Below, piece after piece: positions 50,894 through 60,206 of a stretch of 64,000 nt of DNA (position 1 is the first letter of the stretch; each line of letters starts with the position of its first letter). The position numbers were made by a program, and so were the translations under genes. Under the pieces are notes generated by a model. It did no database searches and was not told where the DNA came from. It saw only the letters and a list, made by a program, of their open reading frames with translations. Source of the stretch: Nitrospirillum amazonense (GTDB lineage: Bacteria > Pseudomonadota > Alphaproteobacteria > Azospirillales > Azospirillaceae); the NCBI RefSeq assembly GCF_007828035.1, contig NZ_VITV01000008.1, positions 186,001-250,000 on the forward strand, given 5' to 3'.

Positions 50894-50910
50894 TTGGCAC
50901 GGCCCTTGCC
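50894..50910 (+). promoter_or_regulatory. Sigma-54 (-24/-12) promoter of the aldehyde dehydrogenase gene
   Basis: TTGGCACGGCCCTTGCC matches the consensus YTGGCACGRNNNTTGCW at every defined position but the last. GG and GC are 12 bases apart as required. Transcription would start near 50921, leaving a 50-base leader before the ATG at 50971. Confidence 0.8.
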
Positions 50911-50970
50911 ATTGGAAAGCCAGCGCAAACCGCCCGCCTGAGGCGCAAAACAAGCTGGAGGACACGTTAC

Positions 50971-52491
50971 ATGGCCAAGATCGCTCCCGGACAGTATGGC
51001 AGCCCGGTCTCGTTCAAGAGCCGCTATGGCAATTTCATCGGCGGCGAGTGGGTGCCGCCGGCGTCCGGCGACTATTTCCAGAACACCACCCCCATCACAG
51101 GCCAGGTCATTTGCGAGATACCACGGTCGAACGCGGAGGATATCGAGCGCGCGCTGGACGCGGCGCACGCCGCCAAACGTGACTGGGGCCGCACCTCGGC
51201 CGCCGACCGCGCCCGCATCCTGGAAAAGATCGCCCAGCGCATCGACGACAACCTGGAAACCCTGGCGACAGTGGAAACCTGGGACAACGGCAAGCCCATC
51301 CGCGAGACGCGCGCCGCCGACATTCCCCTGGCAGCCGACCATTTCCGCTATTTCGCCGCCGCCATTCGCGCGCAAGAGGGCGGCATCTCGGAGATCGACC
51401 ACAACACCATCGCGTACCATTATCATGAGCCCCTGGGCGTGGTGGGCCAGATCATCCCCTGGAACTTCCCCATCCTGATGGCGACGTGGAAGCTAGCCCC
51501 GGCCCTGGCCGCCGGCAACTGCGTGGTGCTGAAGCCGGCGGAACAGACGCCGGTCAGCATCCTGGTGCTGATGGAACTGATCCAGGACCTGTTGCCCAAG
51601 GGCGTGGTCAACGTCGTCAACGGCTTCGGTGTCGAGGCCGGCAAGCCCCTGGCCAGCAGTTCCCGCATCGCCAAGATCGCCTTCACCGGGGAAACCACCA
51701 CCGGCCGGCTGATCATGCAGTACGCCTCGCAGAACCTGATCCCGGTGACGCTGGAGTTGGGCGGCAAGTCGCCCAACATCTTCTTCGATGACGTGGCGGC
51801 CCAGGACGACGCCTTCCTGGACAAGGCCATCGAGGGCTTCGTCATGTTCGCCCTGAACCAGGGCGAAGTCTGCACCTGCCCCTCCCGCGCCCTGATCCAG
51901 GAAAGCCTGTACGGCCGCTTCATGGACAAGGCGCTGGCCCGCGTGCAGGCCATCAAGCAGGGCAACCCGCTGGACGGCGACACCATGATCGGCGCCCAGG
52001 CCAGCAGCGAGCAGCTGGAGAAGATCCTCTCCTACCTCGATATCGGCAGAAAGGAAGGCGCCAAGGTGCTGGCCGGCGGCAACCGGGCGGAACTGTCGGG
52101 CGACCTGGCCGGCGGCTTCTACGTCCAGCCCACGGTGTTCCAGGGCAACAACCGCATGCGCATCTTCCAGGAGGAGATTTTCGGGCCGGTCGTGGCCGTC
52201 ACCACCTTTAAGGACGAGGAAGAGGCCCTGCACGTCGCCAACGACACGCTGTACGGCCTGGGTGCGGGCGTGTGGACGCGCGACATCAACCGCGCCTACC
52301 GCTTCGGCCGGGAAATCCAGGCGGGCCGGGTGTGGACCAACTGCTACCACCTGTACCCGGCGCACGCGGCCTTCGGCGGCTACAAGCAATCCGGCATCGG
52401 GCGGGAAAACCACGCCATGATGCTGGACCATTACCAGCAGACCAAGAACCAGCTGGTCAGCTACAGCCCCAACGCCCTGGGCTTCTTCTGA
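50971..52491 (+). CDS. NAD-dependent aldehyde dehydrogenase (AcoD/ExaC type)
   Basis: 506 residues; oxidises acetaldehyde or other short aldehydes to acids. The nucleophile is Cys301 in [15 protein letters not shown] and the general base Glu262 in [14 protein letters not shown]. The cofactor loop [39 protein letters not shown] is complete. The [10 protein letters not shown] context and the DUF779 gene downstream mark the AcoD/ExaC/AldB branch that is usually driven by sigma-54 and an AcoR-type activator. A sigma-54 promoter 61 bases upstream and the divergent acoR-like gene agree. Confidence 0.95.
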   Translation: MAKIAPGQYGSPVSFKSRYGNFIGGEWVPPASGDYFQNTTPITGQVICEIPRSNAEDIERALDAAHAAKRDWGRTSAADRARILEKIAQRIDDNLETLATVETWDNGKPIRETRAADIPLAADHFRYFAAAIRAQEGGISEIDHNTIAYHYHEPLGVVGQIIPWNFPILMATWKLAPALAAGNCVVLKPAEQTPVSILVLMELIQDLLPKGVVNVVNGFGVEAGKPLASSSRIAKIAFTGETTTGRLIMQYASQNLIPVTLELGGKSPNIFFDDVAAQDDAFLDKAIEGFVMFALNQGEVCTCPSRALIQESLYGRFMDKALARVQAIKQGNPLDGDTMIGAQASSEQLEKILSYLDIGRKEGAKVLAGGNRAELSGDLAGGFYVQPTVFQGNNRMRIFQEEIFGPVVAVTTFKDEEEALHVANDTLYGLGAGVWTRDINRAYRFGREIQAGRVWTNCYHLYPAHAAFGGYKQSGIGRENHAMMLDHYQQTKNQLVSYSPNALGFF

Positions 52492-52925
52492 TGGCGGGCT
52501 TGGCCATGCCAAAGCCGGACAGCCAGGCCTCCACGGAATCCGGACCATCGGAATCGGTGGTCCGGGCCGCCGTGCTGAGGGTCGATGCGACGCCGGAGGC
52601 GCTGGCGCTGATCCAGAGGCTGGAGGCCCGCCACGGCCCCCTGCTGTTCCACCAGTCCGGCGGCTGCTGCGACGGCAGCGCGCCCATGTGCTACCCGCGC
52701 GGGGAGTTCATGACCGGCGACGGCGACGTCCTGCTGGGGGAGATCGGCGGCCAGCCCTTCTACATGGGCAAAGCCCAGTTCGAGTATTGGAAGCACACCC
52801 GCCTGACCATCGACGTGGTGCCCGGCCGGGGCGGCATGTTCTCCCTGGAAGGGCCGGAGGGCCTGCGCTTCCTCACCCGGTCGCGGCTGTTCACGGATGA
52901 GGAGAATGCGGCGCTGAATGGCTAG
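52491..52925 (+). CDS. DUF779 protein, aldehyde dehydrogenase partner
   Basis: 144 residues; the ATG shares one base with the dehydrogenase TGA, so it is tightly coupled. The DUF779 core has cysteines in HQSGGCCDGSAPMCYPRGEF, a likely metal or thiol site. GEIGGQPFYMGKAQFEYWKHTRLTIDVVPGRGGMFSLEGPEGLRFLTRSRLFT follows. It always accompanies this type of aldehyde dehydrogenase; its function is unproven. The first ~25 residues are a variable leader. Its stop TAG and the opposing permease stop share the four bases CTAG. Confidence 0.92.
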   Translation: MAGLAMPKPDSQASTESGPSESVVRAAVLRVDATPEALALIQRLEARHGPLLFHQSGGCCDGSAPMCYPRGEFMTGDGDVLLGEIGGQPFYMGKAQFEYWKHTRLTIDVVPGRGGMFSLEGPEGLRFLTRSRLFTDEENAALNG

Positions 52926-54244
52926 GCGGCAGCCAACCGCTGGCGCCGGGTTCGGGCATAATAGGCCAGGCCCAGCGCCAGCCAGACGGCCAGCAAGGCG
53001 TAGGGGCGCCAGTCGGTGCCGAAGCCCAGGGCGGCGATGACCAGGGCGGCCACCATGCCCAGGGCCGACAGCGCCTTCACCAGGCCCGGGCTGAAGCGCA
53101 GCCGGGCCTGGGCCCGCACTTCCGGGTGCTTGTCCGCCACGTTGTAGGCGGCAAGGCAGGAGCCGAAGTATTTCATCATCGTCGGCACGTTGATGGACAG
53201 CAGCAGGAACAGCAGGCTGTCCGGCAGGAACAGGCCGACGCACGACGCGAGGAAAGCCACGGCGGTGGCCACGTGCGGCGTGCCGAAGCGGGGGTGGATG
53301 CGGCCCAGCGGCGCCGGCAGCACGCCGCTGGCACCCATGGCATAGAGGAAGCGGGCGTAGACCAGGAAGATGGCGTTCATCGACTTGATCAGCGCCGCCG
53401 CCGCCGCCGTGACGATCAGGGGCGTGGCCCAGCGGCCCAGCGTGGCCTGCGCCACCATCAGCAGGGGCGCCTTGGCCTGGCCCAGTTCCCCGGGCCCTAC
53501 GACGCTGAGTGCGGTGAAGGAGACGGCGACGTAGACGACCACGGTCAGCAGCAGGCCCAGGGCGATGCCCCAGGGCACCACCACCTTGGCGTTCCTGACC
53601 TCCTCCCCCACCTCGGTCGCCGTTTCGATGCCCAGGAACAGCTGGATCATCAGCGGCAGGGCCGCCAGGATGGGCGTCCAGCCGCCGGTCACCGCCTGCA
53701 CGAACAGTTCCGGCTTCATCTGCGGGGCACCGCTGACGACCAGTACGGCGAACAGGCCCAGCAGCATGATCATCAGCACCGTCTGGGCCCGCGCCGCCAC
53801 GGCCACGCCCAGGTAGTTGAGGGCGAAGATCAGGGTGAACAGGCCCAGGATGACCGGCGCCGCCGGCAGGGGCAGCACCATGCCCAGGTAGTTCATCAGC
53901 ACCCGGCCCAAAACGATCATGACCACGGCGTTGCTCAACACCCGCAGCCAGACGATGGAAAAGGCGATGACCGGGTGGCTGAACTGCCGCTGCCACTCAT
54001 AGGAGGCCGCGGTGCGCGGCACGGCCGAGGCCATGTAGGCATAGACCAGGGCGAACAGCACCATGGGCAGGGCCGCCAACCCGGCCGCCACCAGGATGCC
54101 GGCGCCCCCCACCTGGGTGGCGGGGCCGAGCACGGAGAAGATGGCGGCCCCAATGGCGGTGCCCGCCCCCAGCATCACCAGGTCGATCAGGGTGACGCCT
54201 TGTTTCAAGCCACCAGGCTTCAGGCCGGCCGTGCTGTCACTCAT
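52922..54244 (-). CDS. APC-superfamily amino acid permease
   Basis: A 440-residue inner-membrane transporter with about twelve spans. TM1 has the substrate motif LVMLGAGTAIGAAIFSVLGPATQVGGAGIL, and TM6 PLMIQLFLGIETATEVGEEVRNAKVVVPWGIALG. It lies 85 bases downstream of an S10 peptidase gene in the same orientation, at the end of the peptidase block. Uptake of the amino acids released by those exported enzymes is the likely role. It converges on the DUF779 gene with a 4-base overlap. Confidence 0.9.
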   Translation of the reverse strand: MSDSTAGLKPGGLKQGVTLIDLVMLGAGTAIGAAIFSVLGPATQVGGAGILVAAGLAALPMVLFALVYAYMASAVPRTAASYEWQRQFSHPVIAFSIVWLRVLSNAVVMIVLGRVLMNYLGMVLPLPAAPVILGLFTLIFALNYLGVAVAARAQTVLMIMLLGLFAVLVVSGAPQMKPELFVQAVTGGWTPILAALPLMIQLFLGIETATEVGEEVRNAKVVVPWGIALGLLLTVVVYVAVSFTALSVVGPGELGQAKAPLLMVAQATLGRWATPLIVTAAAAALIKSMNAIFLVYARFLYAMGASGVLPAPLGRIHPRFGTPHVATAVAFLASCVGLFLPDSLLFLLLSINVPTMMKYFGSCLAAYNVADKHPEVRAQARLRFSPGLVKALSALGMVAALVIAALGFGTDWRPYALLAVWLALGLAYYARTRRQRLAAA

Positions 54245-54275
54245 GAGGAATGAACCAATCCTAAATATGCTCGGT

Positions 54276-54297
54276 CAACGGCATTGCCGTGCCGTTG
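54276..54297. terminator. Hairpin between the S10 peptidase and permease genes
   Basis: CAACGGCA-TTGCCG-TGCCGTTG has perfect 8-base arms and lies 32 bases beyond the stop of the S10 peptidase gene. No T-run follows on the minus strand. It may act as a weak or factor-assisted terminator, or as mRNA processing structure that sets the permease level. Confidence 0.35.
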
Positions 54298-54329
54298 TAG
54301 GACGCGGGCGCCCGGCGATTGAGGGAACA

Positions 54330-55829
54330 CTACCGGCTCAGGAAAGTCCGCACGTCGCGCGCCAACGCAGTGCGTGCCTCATTGCCCATATAGGGCATAT
54401 GGCCCGAGGGGTAGAGATGGGTTTCCGTGCGGTCCTGGGGAATACCGGCGTGGGCGATGGTGTAGGCGGCGGAGCCCAGGGTCGTCACGAGGTCATAGTA
54501 GCCGGCCCCCACCATGACCCGCAGGCGCGGATTGCGGCGCATGGCGGTGGCGAGATCCTTGGCATGGTTGGTCTCGGCGCCCGAAGCCTTGCCGTAATCC
54601 CAGCGGGCGTTGACCGTCCGGAAGGAGATGGCTTCGTAGGGCTCCGCCACCGTCACGCCCAGGTCATGACGGATGTAGTCATTGAAGGCGCCGACGAAGC
54701 CCGGCACGTACTGGCCCATGGCCGGGTCGTCGGCCACCGGGTCCTCGGCGCTGCCGGCCAGCGGCAGGGTGTAGCGGCCATCATAAGCGCCAATCTCCTG
54801 GCCCTGCAGCAGTTCACGGGCGAAAACCCCGGTGCTGATGCGCAGGTCGTTGGCCTTGATGACCGCGGGCGACAGGCCAGTCAGGGACGACAGCTCCGCC
54901 GTCACCGCCTCGCGCTCCGCCTCCGGCAGCGTGTTGCCGGCATAGAGCGCCTTGAGGTAACGGTCGGCCGCGAAGGCCTTGGCCGCGCCCACCTGGCCCT
55001 CGGCCGTGCAGCCGGCCGGGCCCTGGTGGTGATAGCAGGCGGTCGCCGCCAGGGTGGGCAGCGCCGTCAGGACACGCACGTCATCCCCCGCCGTGCCCGA
55101 CATGTCCATGGACTGTCCCAGCAGGATGATGCCGTTCAGGGTCATGCCGTCCATGGTGCCCGTGGCCATGGGCCCCCCGGCCAGCAGGCGGGCCACCACG
55201 GCCGCCCGGACGGTGCCGTAGCTTTCCGACATCAGGTACTTGGGCGCGTTCCAGCGGTCATGCTCCCGCGTCCAGCGCTCGATGACGTCCACCGTCATCT
55301 GCGCATCCTGGGCCGTGCCGTAGAACTGCTCCGGCTTGCCATCGGGCAGGATGCGGCTGTAGCCGGTGCCGGGCGGATCGATCAGAACGATGTCGGCCAC
55401 GTCCAGCGGGCTGTCGGGGTTGTCCACCGTGTGGAAGGGCGGCGTGGTCGGCGGGTGCACCGGGTCGGCGAAGTCCACCCGCTTGGGGCCGACGAAGCCC
55501 ATGTGCAGCCACAGGCTGGCGGAGCCCGGTCCGCCGTTGAAGACGAACACCACGGGCCGCACGCTGCCCTTGGGCACGTCGGTGCGGATGTAGCTGGTGG
55601 TGAAAACGCTGGCCGTCTTCTGCCCGGCGGGATTGGTCAGGATGGTTTCCGCCACCGTCGCCGTATAGCGCAGCTTCTGCCCGTTAAAGGTGCCGCTGTG
55701 CTCGGAGGTGAACACGCGCGGCGCAGGGATAGCGGCGGGCCCCCCGCCCGCCTCCGCGCCCGGGGCTTGGCCGGCCATCAGACCCGCAAGCACCCCCCCC
55801 GTCATCAACGCCGTCTTCCATTTACCCAT
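54330..55829 (-). CDS. Exported S10-family serine carboxypeptidase-like protein (copy 1)
   Basis: 499 residues. A signal peptide ends near residue 26 (AEA-GG). The S10 layout is clear: oxyanion segment FVFNGGPGSASLWLHMGFVGP, DPPGTGYSRIL, nucleophile Ser203 in LMSESYGTVRAA, Asp446 in GAGYYDLVT and His477 in SGHMPYMGN. It trims amino acids from peptide C-termini or hydrolyses amides in the periplasm. It is a clear paralogue of the S10 gene at 60184-61671, sharing the FVFNGGPG and YYD-x-x-x-P/T patterns. It starts 29 bases after the amidohydrolase stop, so they are co-transcribed. Confidence 0.92.
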   Translation of the reverse strand: MGKWKTALMTGGVLAGLMAGQAPGAEAGGGPAAIPAPRVFTSEHSGTFNGQKLRYTATVAETILTNPAGQKTASVFTTSYIRTDVPKGSVRPVVFVFNGGPGSASLWLHMGFVGPKRVDFADPVHPPTTPPFHTVDNPDSPLDVADIVLIDPPGTGYSRILPDGKPEQFYGTAQDAQMTVDVIERWTREHDRWNAPKYLMSESYGTVRAAVVARLLAGGPMATGTMDGMTLNGIILLGQSMDMSGTAGDDVRVLTALPTLAATACYHHQGPAGCTAEGQVGAAKAFAADRYLKALYAGNTLPEAEREAVTAELSSLTGLSPAVIKANDLRISTGVFARELLQGQEIGAYDGRYTLPLAGSAEDPVADDPAMGQYVPGFVGAFNDYIRHDLGVTVAEPYEAISFRTVNARWDYGKASGAETNHAKDLATAMRRNPRLRVMVGAGYYDLVTTLGSAAYTIAHAGIPQDRTETHLYPSGHMPYMGNEARTALARDVRTFLSR

Positions 55830-55858
55830 GATGCGCCCCCAGGATTCTTAGTCGTTGC

Positions 55859-58009
55859 TCAGTCGCCCAGGTCGTCGTCATGGCCGCCGCCGAACAGGCC
55901 GGGCGCGCCCAGGCTGTCACCGGGCCCCTCCACCACCTTGGGCACTGTCACCGGCGGGGCGTCGGCGAAGGGCTTGATGCTCAGCGACTGGTAGATTTCG
56001 CTCGGGTAGTAGAGGGCCCCCCCCTTCATCACCAGGCGCGGCTTCTTCACCGCGCGTATGTCCTGGGTGGGGTCGCCGGCGATCAGCACCAGGTCGGCCA
56101 GCTTGCCGCGCTCCACGGTGCCCAGATCGCTGTGGCCCATGTACTCCTCGGGCGACAGGGTGGACAGCCGCAGCACCTCCGCCGGGCTGATGCCGGCCAT
56201 GGTGTACAGCTCCATTTCCCGGTGCACGGTGAAACCGGTGACGTCATCCGTGCCCGGCAGCAGGCGTATGCCCTTGTCGTGCAGCAGCTTCAGCGTCTCC
56301 AGCACTTTACCAAATGCTTTCACGTACGCTTGGTCGTCGGCCGGCGACTTCAGGGGTACGAAGGTGCGCTTGCGATAGCGCTGATAGCCGATGGGCATGT
56401 TGTCGAGGTAATCGACATCGCCGGGCGGGGTCACACCGGCGCGGCTCAGCATCAGGCGTTCCAGGATGACGGCCGTGGGATCATGGGCGATGTGCCCATC
56501 CACCATCAGCTTCACCGTCGCCTGGACGGGGGCAGAGTTCAGATCCAGGTCGGCTGCGCGCGCCATGGCAGTCAGGCGCAGGGGCGTGCGGGTATCCTCC
56601 TCCGGCTTCAGCAGCCAACCCAGCATCAGCTGATTGATGTGGGTGATCTCGCTGTAGCCGTCCCTGATGCAGCGGTCGGGCGTGTCGAAGGCCGGCACGT
56701 GGCCGGTGACGGTCATGCCGCGCTTGTGCGCCTCGTCCGCGATGGGTCGCACCCAGTCCGGCGTCATGGAATTGTATATTTTGATCTGGAAATAGCCGCG
56801 GTCGGCATACCAGTCCACGGCCTTGACCGCGTCGGCCATCGTTTCCGGAATGATGCCGAAGCGGGCGGAATAGGGACTGCGGCCTTCCAGGAAGCCGTTG
56901 GGCGTGATGCGCGGGCCCGCCAATTCCCCTGCCTCGATGCGGGGCATCAGGTCCTGGAGGAAGGCGTTGTCGTTGCCCATGTCCCGCGTCTCGGTGACGC
57001 CGGCCGCCAGGTAGAACAGCCCGGAATCGAGCGTGGTGTGGGAATGCATGTCGTGCAGGCCGGGCATCAAGGTGCCGCCCTGCCCGTCCACGATCACCTG
57101 GTCGTCAGGTTGGGCCCCATTCCCACCAGATGGGTCCTGGTCCGACGGCAGGACGGCGGTGATGCGGTCGCGCAGCACGATGACGGTGGATAAGCCGCCC
57201 AGCGTGCCGGTGCGCGGATCGAACACATGAACATTCCGGATACGAACCGGTTGGGTGTAGCGATGGGCCAGCGCCTTCTGCCGGTCGCGCGCCAGCGTAC
57301 GCTCAGCTTCGGCGCCCAGGGCCTGGATGGTATGGGCTTCCTTCTCATGGCCTTGGCGGATGGTCAGGTAGTGGCCGCCGAAGGTGGCGAACAGGCGGCC
57401 CGCCTTGTCCAACAGCACATAGTCCGGCTGCAGGTTCACGCCCTCGATACGATAGAGCGTCAAGGGCACGGCGTCCTTGCCCACACCCAGCGTGGTGGCC
57501 TTGACCTTGACCAGCCGCATAGTGCCGGCGGGCAGCAGCGGCAGGCTGTTGCCCGGGGCCTTCAACAGGGCGCGGGCATAGACGCCGAGCGCCCAGGGGC
57601 TGTCGTCGTTGACAACATACAGCGGCGCCTTGGCCGCCGGCACCGCCCCCTTGTCCGCCTGGCTGGCCCAGCTGGCCTGGCCGCCTTCCCACTTGAAGCT
57701 TTCGTTGACGCTGCCACCCATCAGCGAGGTGCCGCCCACCGTCCAGCTGGTGGGAATGCCGCCGGCACCGATGGTGAGATTTTCCTTGTGCTTCGGGCCC
57801 CGGCCATTGTCGTCGACGTAATAGTCGACGCTGACCGACGCGCCGTCGGTCGTGCCGGTGACGGTGCCGATGTTCTCCCCATTCTGGACGATGACCAGCT
57901 TTTCGGTGACGGCGGCGGCCTGCGCCATGCCGGCGGTCAGGGCCAGCGCGGCAGCGCCGTTCAGCCAGAGGACGGTCGCCAGATGGCGGGGGGAAACGCG
58001 CGTGTTCAT
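55859..58009 (-). CDS. Exported amidohydrolase with a ~220-residue N-terminal extension
   Basis: 716 residues with a signal peptide (to AQA-AA). Residues ~260-680 are a metal-dependent amidohydrolase of the imidazolonepropionase-like/prolidase-related group. The HxH metal site is His322/His324 in GLHDMHSHTTLDSG. A mid His lies in TVTGHVPAFD and another in SEITHINQL. The Asp is in PGTDDVTGFTVHREMELY, and the end is GKLADLVLIAGDPTQDIR. The N-terminal region (~35-250) is beta-rich and unrecognised. Related enzymes hydrolyse X-Pro/Lys/Arg dipeptides or cyclic imides. It is downstream of the S9 gene (226-base gap with a strong hairpin) and coupled to the S10 gene after it. Confidence 0.9.
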   Translation of the reverse strand: MNTRVSPRHLATVLWLNGAAALALTAGMAQAAAVTEKLVIVQNGENIGTVTGTTDGASVSVDYYVDDNGRGPKHKENLTIGAGGIPTSWTVGGTSLMGGSVNESFKWEGGQASWASQADKGAVPAAKAPLYVVNDDSPWALGVYARALLKAPGNSLPLLPAGTMRLVKVKATTLGVGKDAVPLTLYRIEGVNLQPDYVLLDKAGRLFATFGGHYLTIRQGHEKEAHTIQALGAEAERTLARDRQKALAHRYTQPVRIRNVHVFDPRTGTLGGLSTVIVLRDRITAVLPSDQDPSGGNGAQPDDQVIVDGQGGTLMPGLHDMHSHTTLDSGLFYLAAGVTETRDMGNDNAFLQDLMPRIEAGELAGPRITPNGFLEGRSPYSARFGIIPETMADAVKAVDWYADRGYFQIKIYNSMTPDWVRPIADEAHKRGMTVTGHVPAFDTPDRCIRDGYSEITHINQLMLGWLLKPEEDTRTPLRLTAMARAADLDLNSAPVQATVKLMVDGHIAHDPTAVILERLMLSRAGVTPPGDVDYLDNMPIGYQRYRKRTFVPLKSPADDQAYVKAFGKVLETLKLLHDKGIRLLPGTDDVTGFTVHREMELYTMAGISPAEVLRLSTLSPEEYMGHSDLGTVERGKLADLVLIAGDPTQDIRAVKKPRLVMKGGALYYPSEIYQSLSIKPFADAPPVTVPKVVEGPGDSLGAPGLFGGGHDDDLGD

Positions 58010-58235
58010 GCCCGGTGCTCCTGCTTCTTCCCATCAGGCCGGTTACCGGCCCAGCCTGTCCGGCGCGTCGACGGCGCCGCCGGACCAGGATCCCTGTATT
58101 GGGGAAAGCCTATCGCGCGCTGGGGGGATAGATTATGCCGATATGGAAGAAAGCACTCGGGCGTCGCATAAACTATGCCGCCACAGCCCCGGTCCCAGCA
58201 TAAGGGTGCCGGCGCCGCCGGCACCCCATCCGCCC
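58010..58235 (-). other. Spacer with a strong hairpin between S9 peptidase and amidohydrolase genes
   Basis: No gene is supported in these 226 bases. GGGTGCCGGC (58204-58213) and GCCGGCACCC (58217-58226) are perfect 10-base arms with a 3-base loop, 10 bases after the S9 stop. After the stem the minus strand reads TTATG, so it is a poor intrinsic terminator. It may attenuate transcription or protect the upstream mRNA. A separate promoter for the amidohydrolase may lie here. Confidence 0.45.
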
Positions 58236-60206
58236 TTAGTGCTGAGCCCCACCGGCCGTACCGGCGCCACCGATGTGCCGGTCGAACCAGGCGATGATGC
58301 GGCGGTTCAAATCCTCAATGTTTTCCGCCTTCTGCATGACGTGGCCCTCATCGGCGTAGACGATGAAGCTGGTCTCCACGCCCATGGCGCGCAGGGCGTG
58401 CCAATACTCGCGCGTCTGCATCACCGGGGTTTCGATGTCGCGTTCCCCCACATGCAGCAGGGTGGGCGTCTTCACATTGCGGATGTAGCGGATGGGCGAC
58501 AGCCGGTCGTAAATCTCCGGATCCTCGTACGCCGACTTGCCGAAGAAGGGGATCATCCAGCGGTCGATGCCGTTCTGGCCGTAGTAGGAATACCAGTCCG
58601 ACAGCCCGGCGCCGATGGCGGCAGCCTTGAAGCGCTGGGTCTGGGTGATGGCCCACATGCTCATGAAGCCGCCATAGCTGCGGCCGAAGATCATCAGGCG
58701 GTTGTCATCGATGGGCGCTTGCGCCTCCGCCGCGTCGATGCCGGCCATGATGTCGCGCAGGTCGCCGCCGCCGAAGTCGCGGATGTTGGCGCGGGTGAAC
58801 GCCTCCCCCTGGCCGAAGCTGCCGCGCGGGTTGGGCAGGAACACGGCATAGCCCGCCTTGGCGAAGGCGGCAATGATGTCGCCCCAGACGAAGCGTGGCG
58901 TGTGCGCGGCCGACGGGCCGCCATGGATGTTCACCACCATGGGCCGCTTGGCGTCATTGGCCACCGGCGTCCTGGGCGTCACCAGCCAGCCCTGGACGGT
59001 CATGCCGTCGTTCTTCCAGCTCAGGCTGGTGACGGTGACCAGCGGCGCCAGGCCGTCGTTGTCGTGGGTGATGGCCGCCAGGTCGCCCAGGCGCCCATAC
59101 TCGATGCGCGGGCCGAAGTCGAAGCCCTCCGCCACCCAGGCGGCGTGGATGCCGGCGCGGTCCAGCGCCATGCGGCCATCGCCGGCGGTACGGGTGGCAG
59201 GGGCGGTCTCGATCTCCATCACAGTGCCCTTGGCGGGATCGACCACGGCGCTGCCCGTCTCCCCGCCCAGGGTGACGCCGGCCACCAAGCGGTTGCCCCG
59301 CCACGCGAGCGAGGTCAGCGTGCCGGCATAGCCGGCGGTCACGTCCTTGGGCACCCCGCCCTTGACGGGCACGGTGTAGACGTCGCCACCGAAGGAGCCG
59401 AAATCGCTCATCAGCCCGCCGATGAAGGCCACGGTCTTGCCGTCGGGCGACACGCGGGGGAAAGCGACTTGGGTTTGGGGGCTGGCGATAATCCGGGCCG
59501 ATCCATCGCGGCCGAAGGCGCGCAGGCTGGCGATCCACCAGTTGTTGTCGCCATTGCCCTCAGCGGCGGTGGCGACGAAGCCCTTGCCGTCCGGCATCCA
59601 GTCATAGTCATAGACATAGGTCTTGTCCGGGCTGACCAGGCGCACGGCACCGCTGGCAACGGTGACGATGGCGATGCGCTGGACGTCGTCGCCCTCGCCC
59701 TGCTCCCCCACCTGGCGGGCACCAGCATGGGTGGCACCCGCCTCCTTTTTGGCGTTCTCCGTCACCAGCAGGGCGATTTCCGTGCCGTCGGGCGACCAGC
59801 GCGGCGTGCTGGCCAGACCCTGGACGGCGGTCAGCGGACGCACCGTCCCGCCCTCTGCCAGATAGAGGATGGCCTGCCCGCCGGAGGTGCCGACGAAGGC
59901 CAGGACCTTGTTGTCCGGTGACCAAGCGGGCCCGGCATAGCGGCAGGCGGCGCACGGATCCAGCGTCAGGGCGACAGCGCCATCCGTGCCGCGCACCACC
60001 ACGGTGCCATGGCCGGCGCTGCCCGCCCCCTCGTCCTTGTCGGCCTCGACCGCCACCAGGCGCTTGCCGTCGCCCGACAGGCTGAGGCCGGTGTACTGGT
60101 GCGAACTGGCGGCCTGCGCGCCCCCGGCCACCCCAGACACCGCCAGCACCAGGCCGATCGCCGTTGCCCCAACAAACCCGCGATCAGCGCCCCACCAAGA
60201 AGCCAT
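58236..60206 (-). CDS. Exported S9-family (prolyl-oligopeptidase-like) peptidase
   Basis: 656 residues with a signal peptide (to AQA-AS). Residues ~40-400 are a beta-propeller (TolB-like repeats such as TPRWSPDGTEIALLV and FPRVSPDGKTVAFIGG). The C-terminal alpha/beta-hydrolase domain has Ser510 in IFGRSYGGFMSMWA, Asp590 in GERDIETPVMQ and His622 in ADEGHVM. The GRSYGG elbow is that of acylaminoacyl/dipeptidyl peptidases. Its start overlaps the upstream S10 gene by 23 bases. Lasso-peptide isopeptidases belong to this fold, but no lasso genes are present. It probably opens or trims peptides in the periplasm. Confidence 0.92.
   Translation of the reverse strand: MASWWGADRGFVGATAIGLVLAVSGVAGGAQAASSHQYTGLSLSGDGKRLVAVEADKDEGAGSAGHGTVVVRGTDGAVALTLDPCAACRYAGPAWSPDNKVLAFVGTSGGQAILYLAEGGTVRPLTAVQGLASTPRWSPDGTEIALLVTENAKKEAGATHAGARQVGEQGEGDDVQRIAIVTVASGAVRLVSPDKTYVYDYDWMPDGKGFVATAAEGNGDNNWWIASLRAFGRDGSARIIASPQTQVAFPRVSPDGKTVAFIGGLMSDFGSFGGDVYTVPVKGGVPKDVTAGYAGTLTSLAWRGNRLVAGVTLGGETGSAVVDPAKGTVMEIETAPATRTAGDGRMALDRAGIHAAWVAEGFDFGPRIEYGRLGDLAAITHDNDGLAPLVTVTSLSWKNDGMTVQGWLVTPRTPVANDAKRPMVVNIHGGPSAAHTPRFVWGDIIAAFAKAGYAVFLPNPRGSFGQGEAFTRANIRDFGGGDLRDIMAGIDAAEAQAPIDDNRLMIFGRSYGGFMSMWAITQTQRFKAAAIGAGLSDWYSYYGQNGIDRWMIPFFGKSAYEDPEIYDRLSPIRYIRNVKTPTLLHVGERDIETPVMQTREYWHALRAMGVETSFIVYADEGHVMQKAENIEDLNRRIIAWFDRHIGGAGTAGGAQH

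Noticed and set aside
52922-52925. Convergent stops sharing CTAG as a special regulatory device.
   Set aside because: A 4-base overlap of convergent stop codons is a common product of compact gene packing and shows nothing else unusual.
57852-59921. A 689-codon plus-strand frame across the amidohydrolase and S9 genes.
   Set aside because: Antisense to two genes with signal peptides and full catalytic motifs; no recognisable domain.
58236-60206. The S9 peptidase as a lasso-peptide isopeptidase.
   Set aside because: Lasso clusters carry a precursor plus B and C maturation genes and a dedicated TonB receptor; none is in the window. Fold similarity alone does not support the call.
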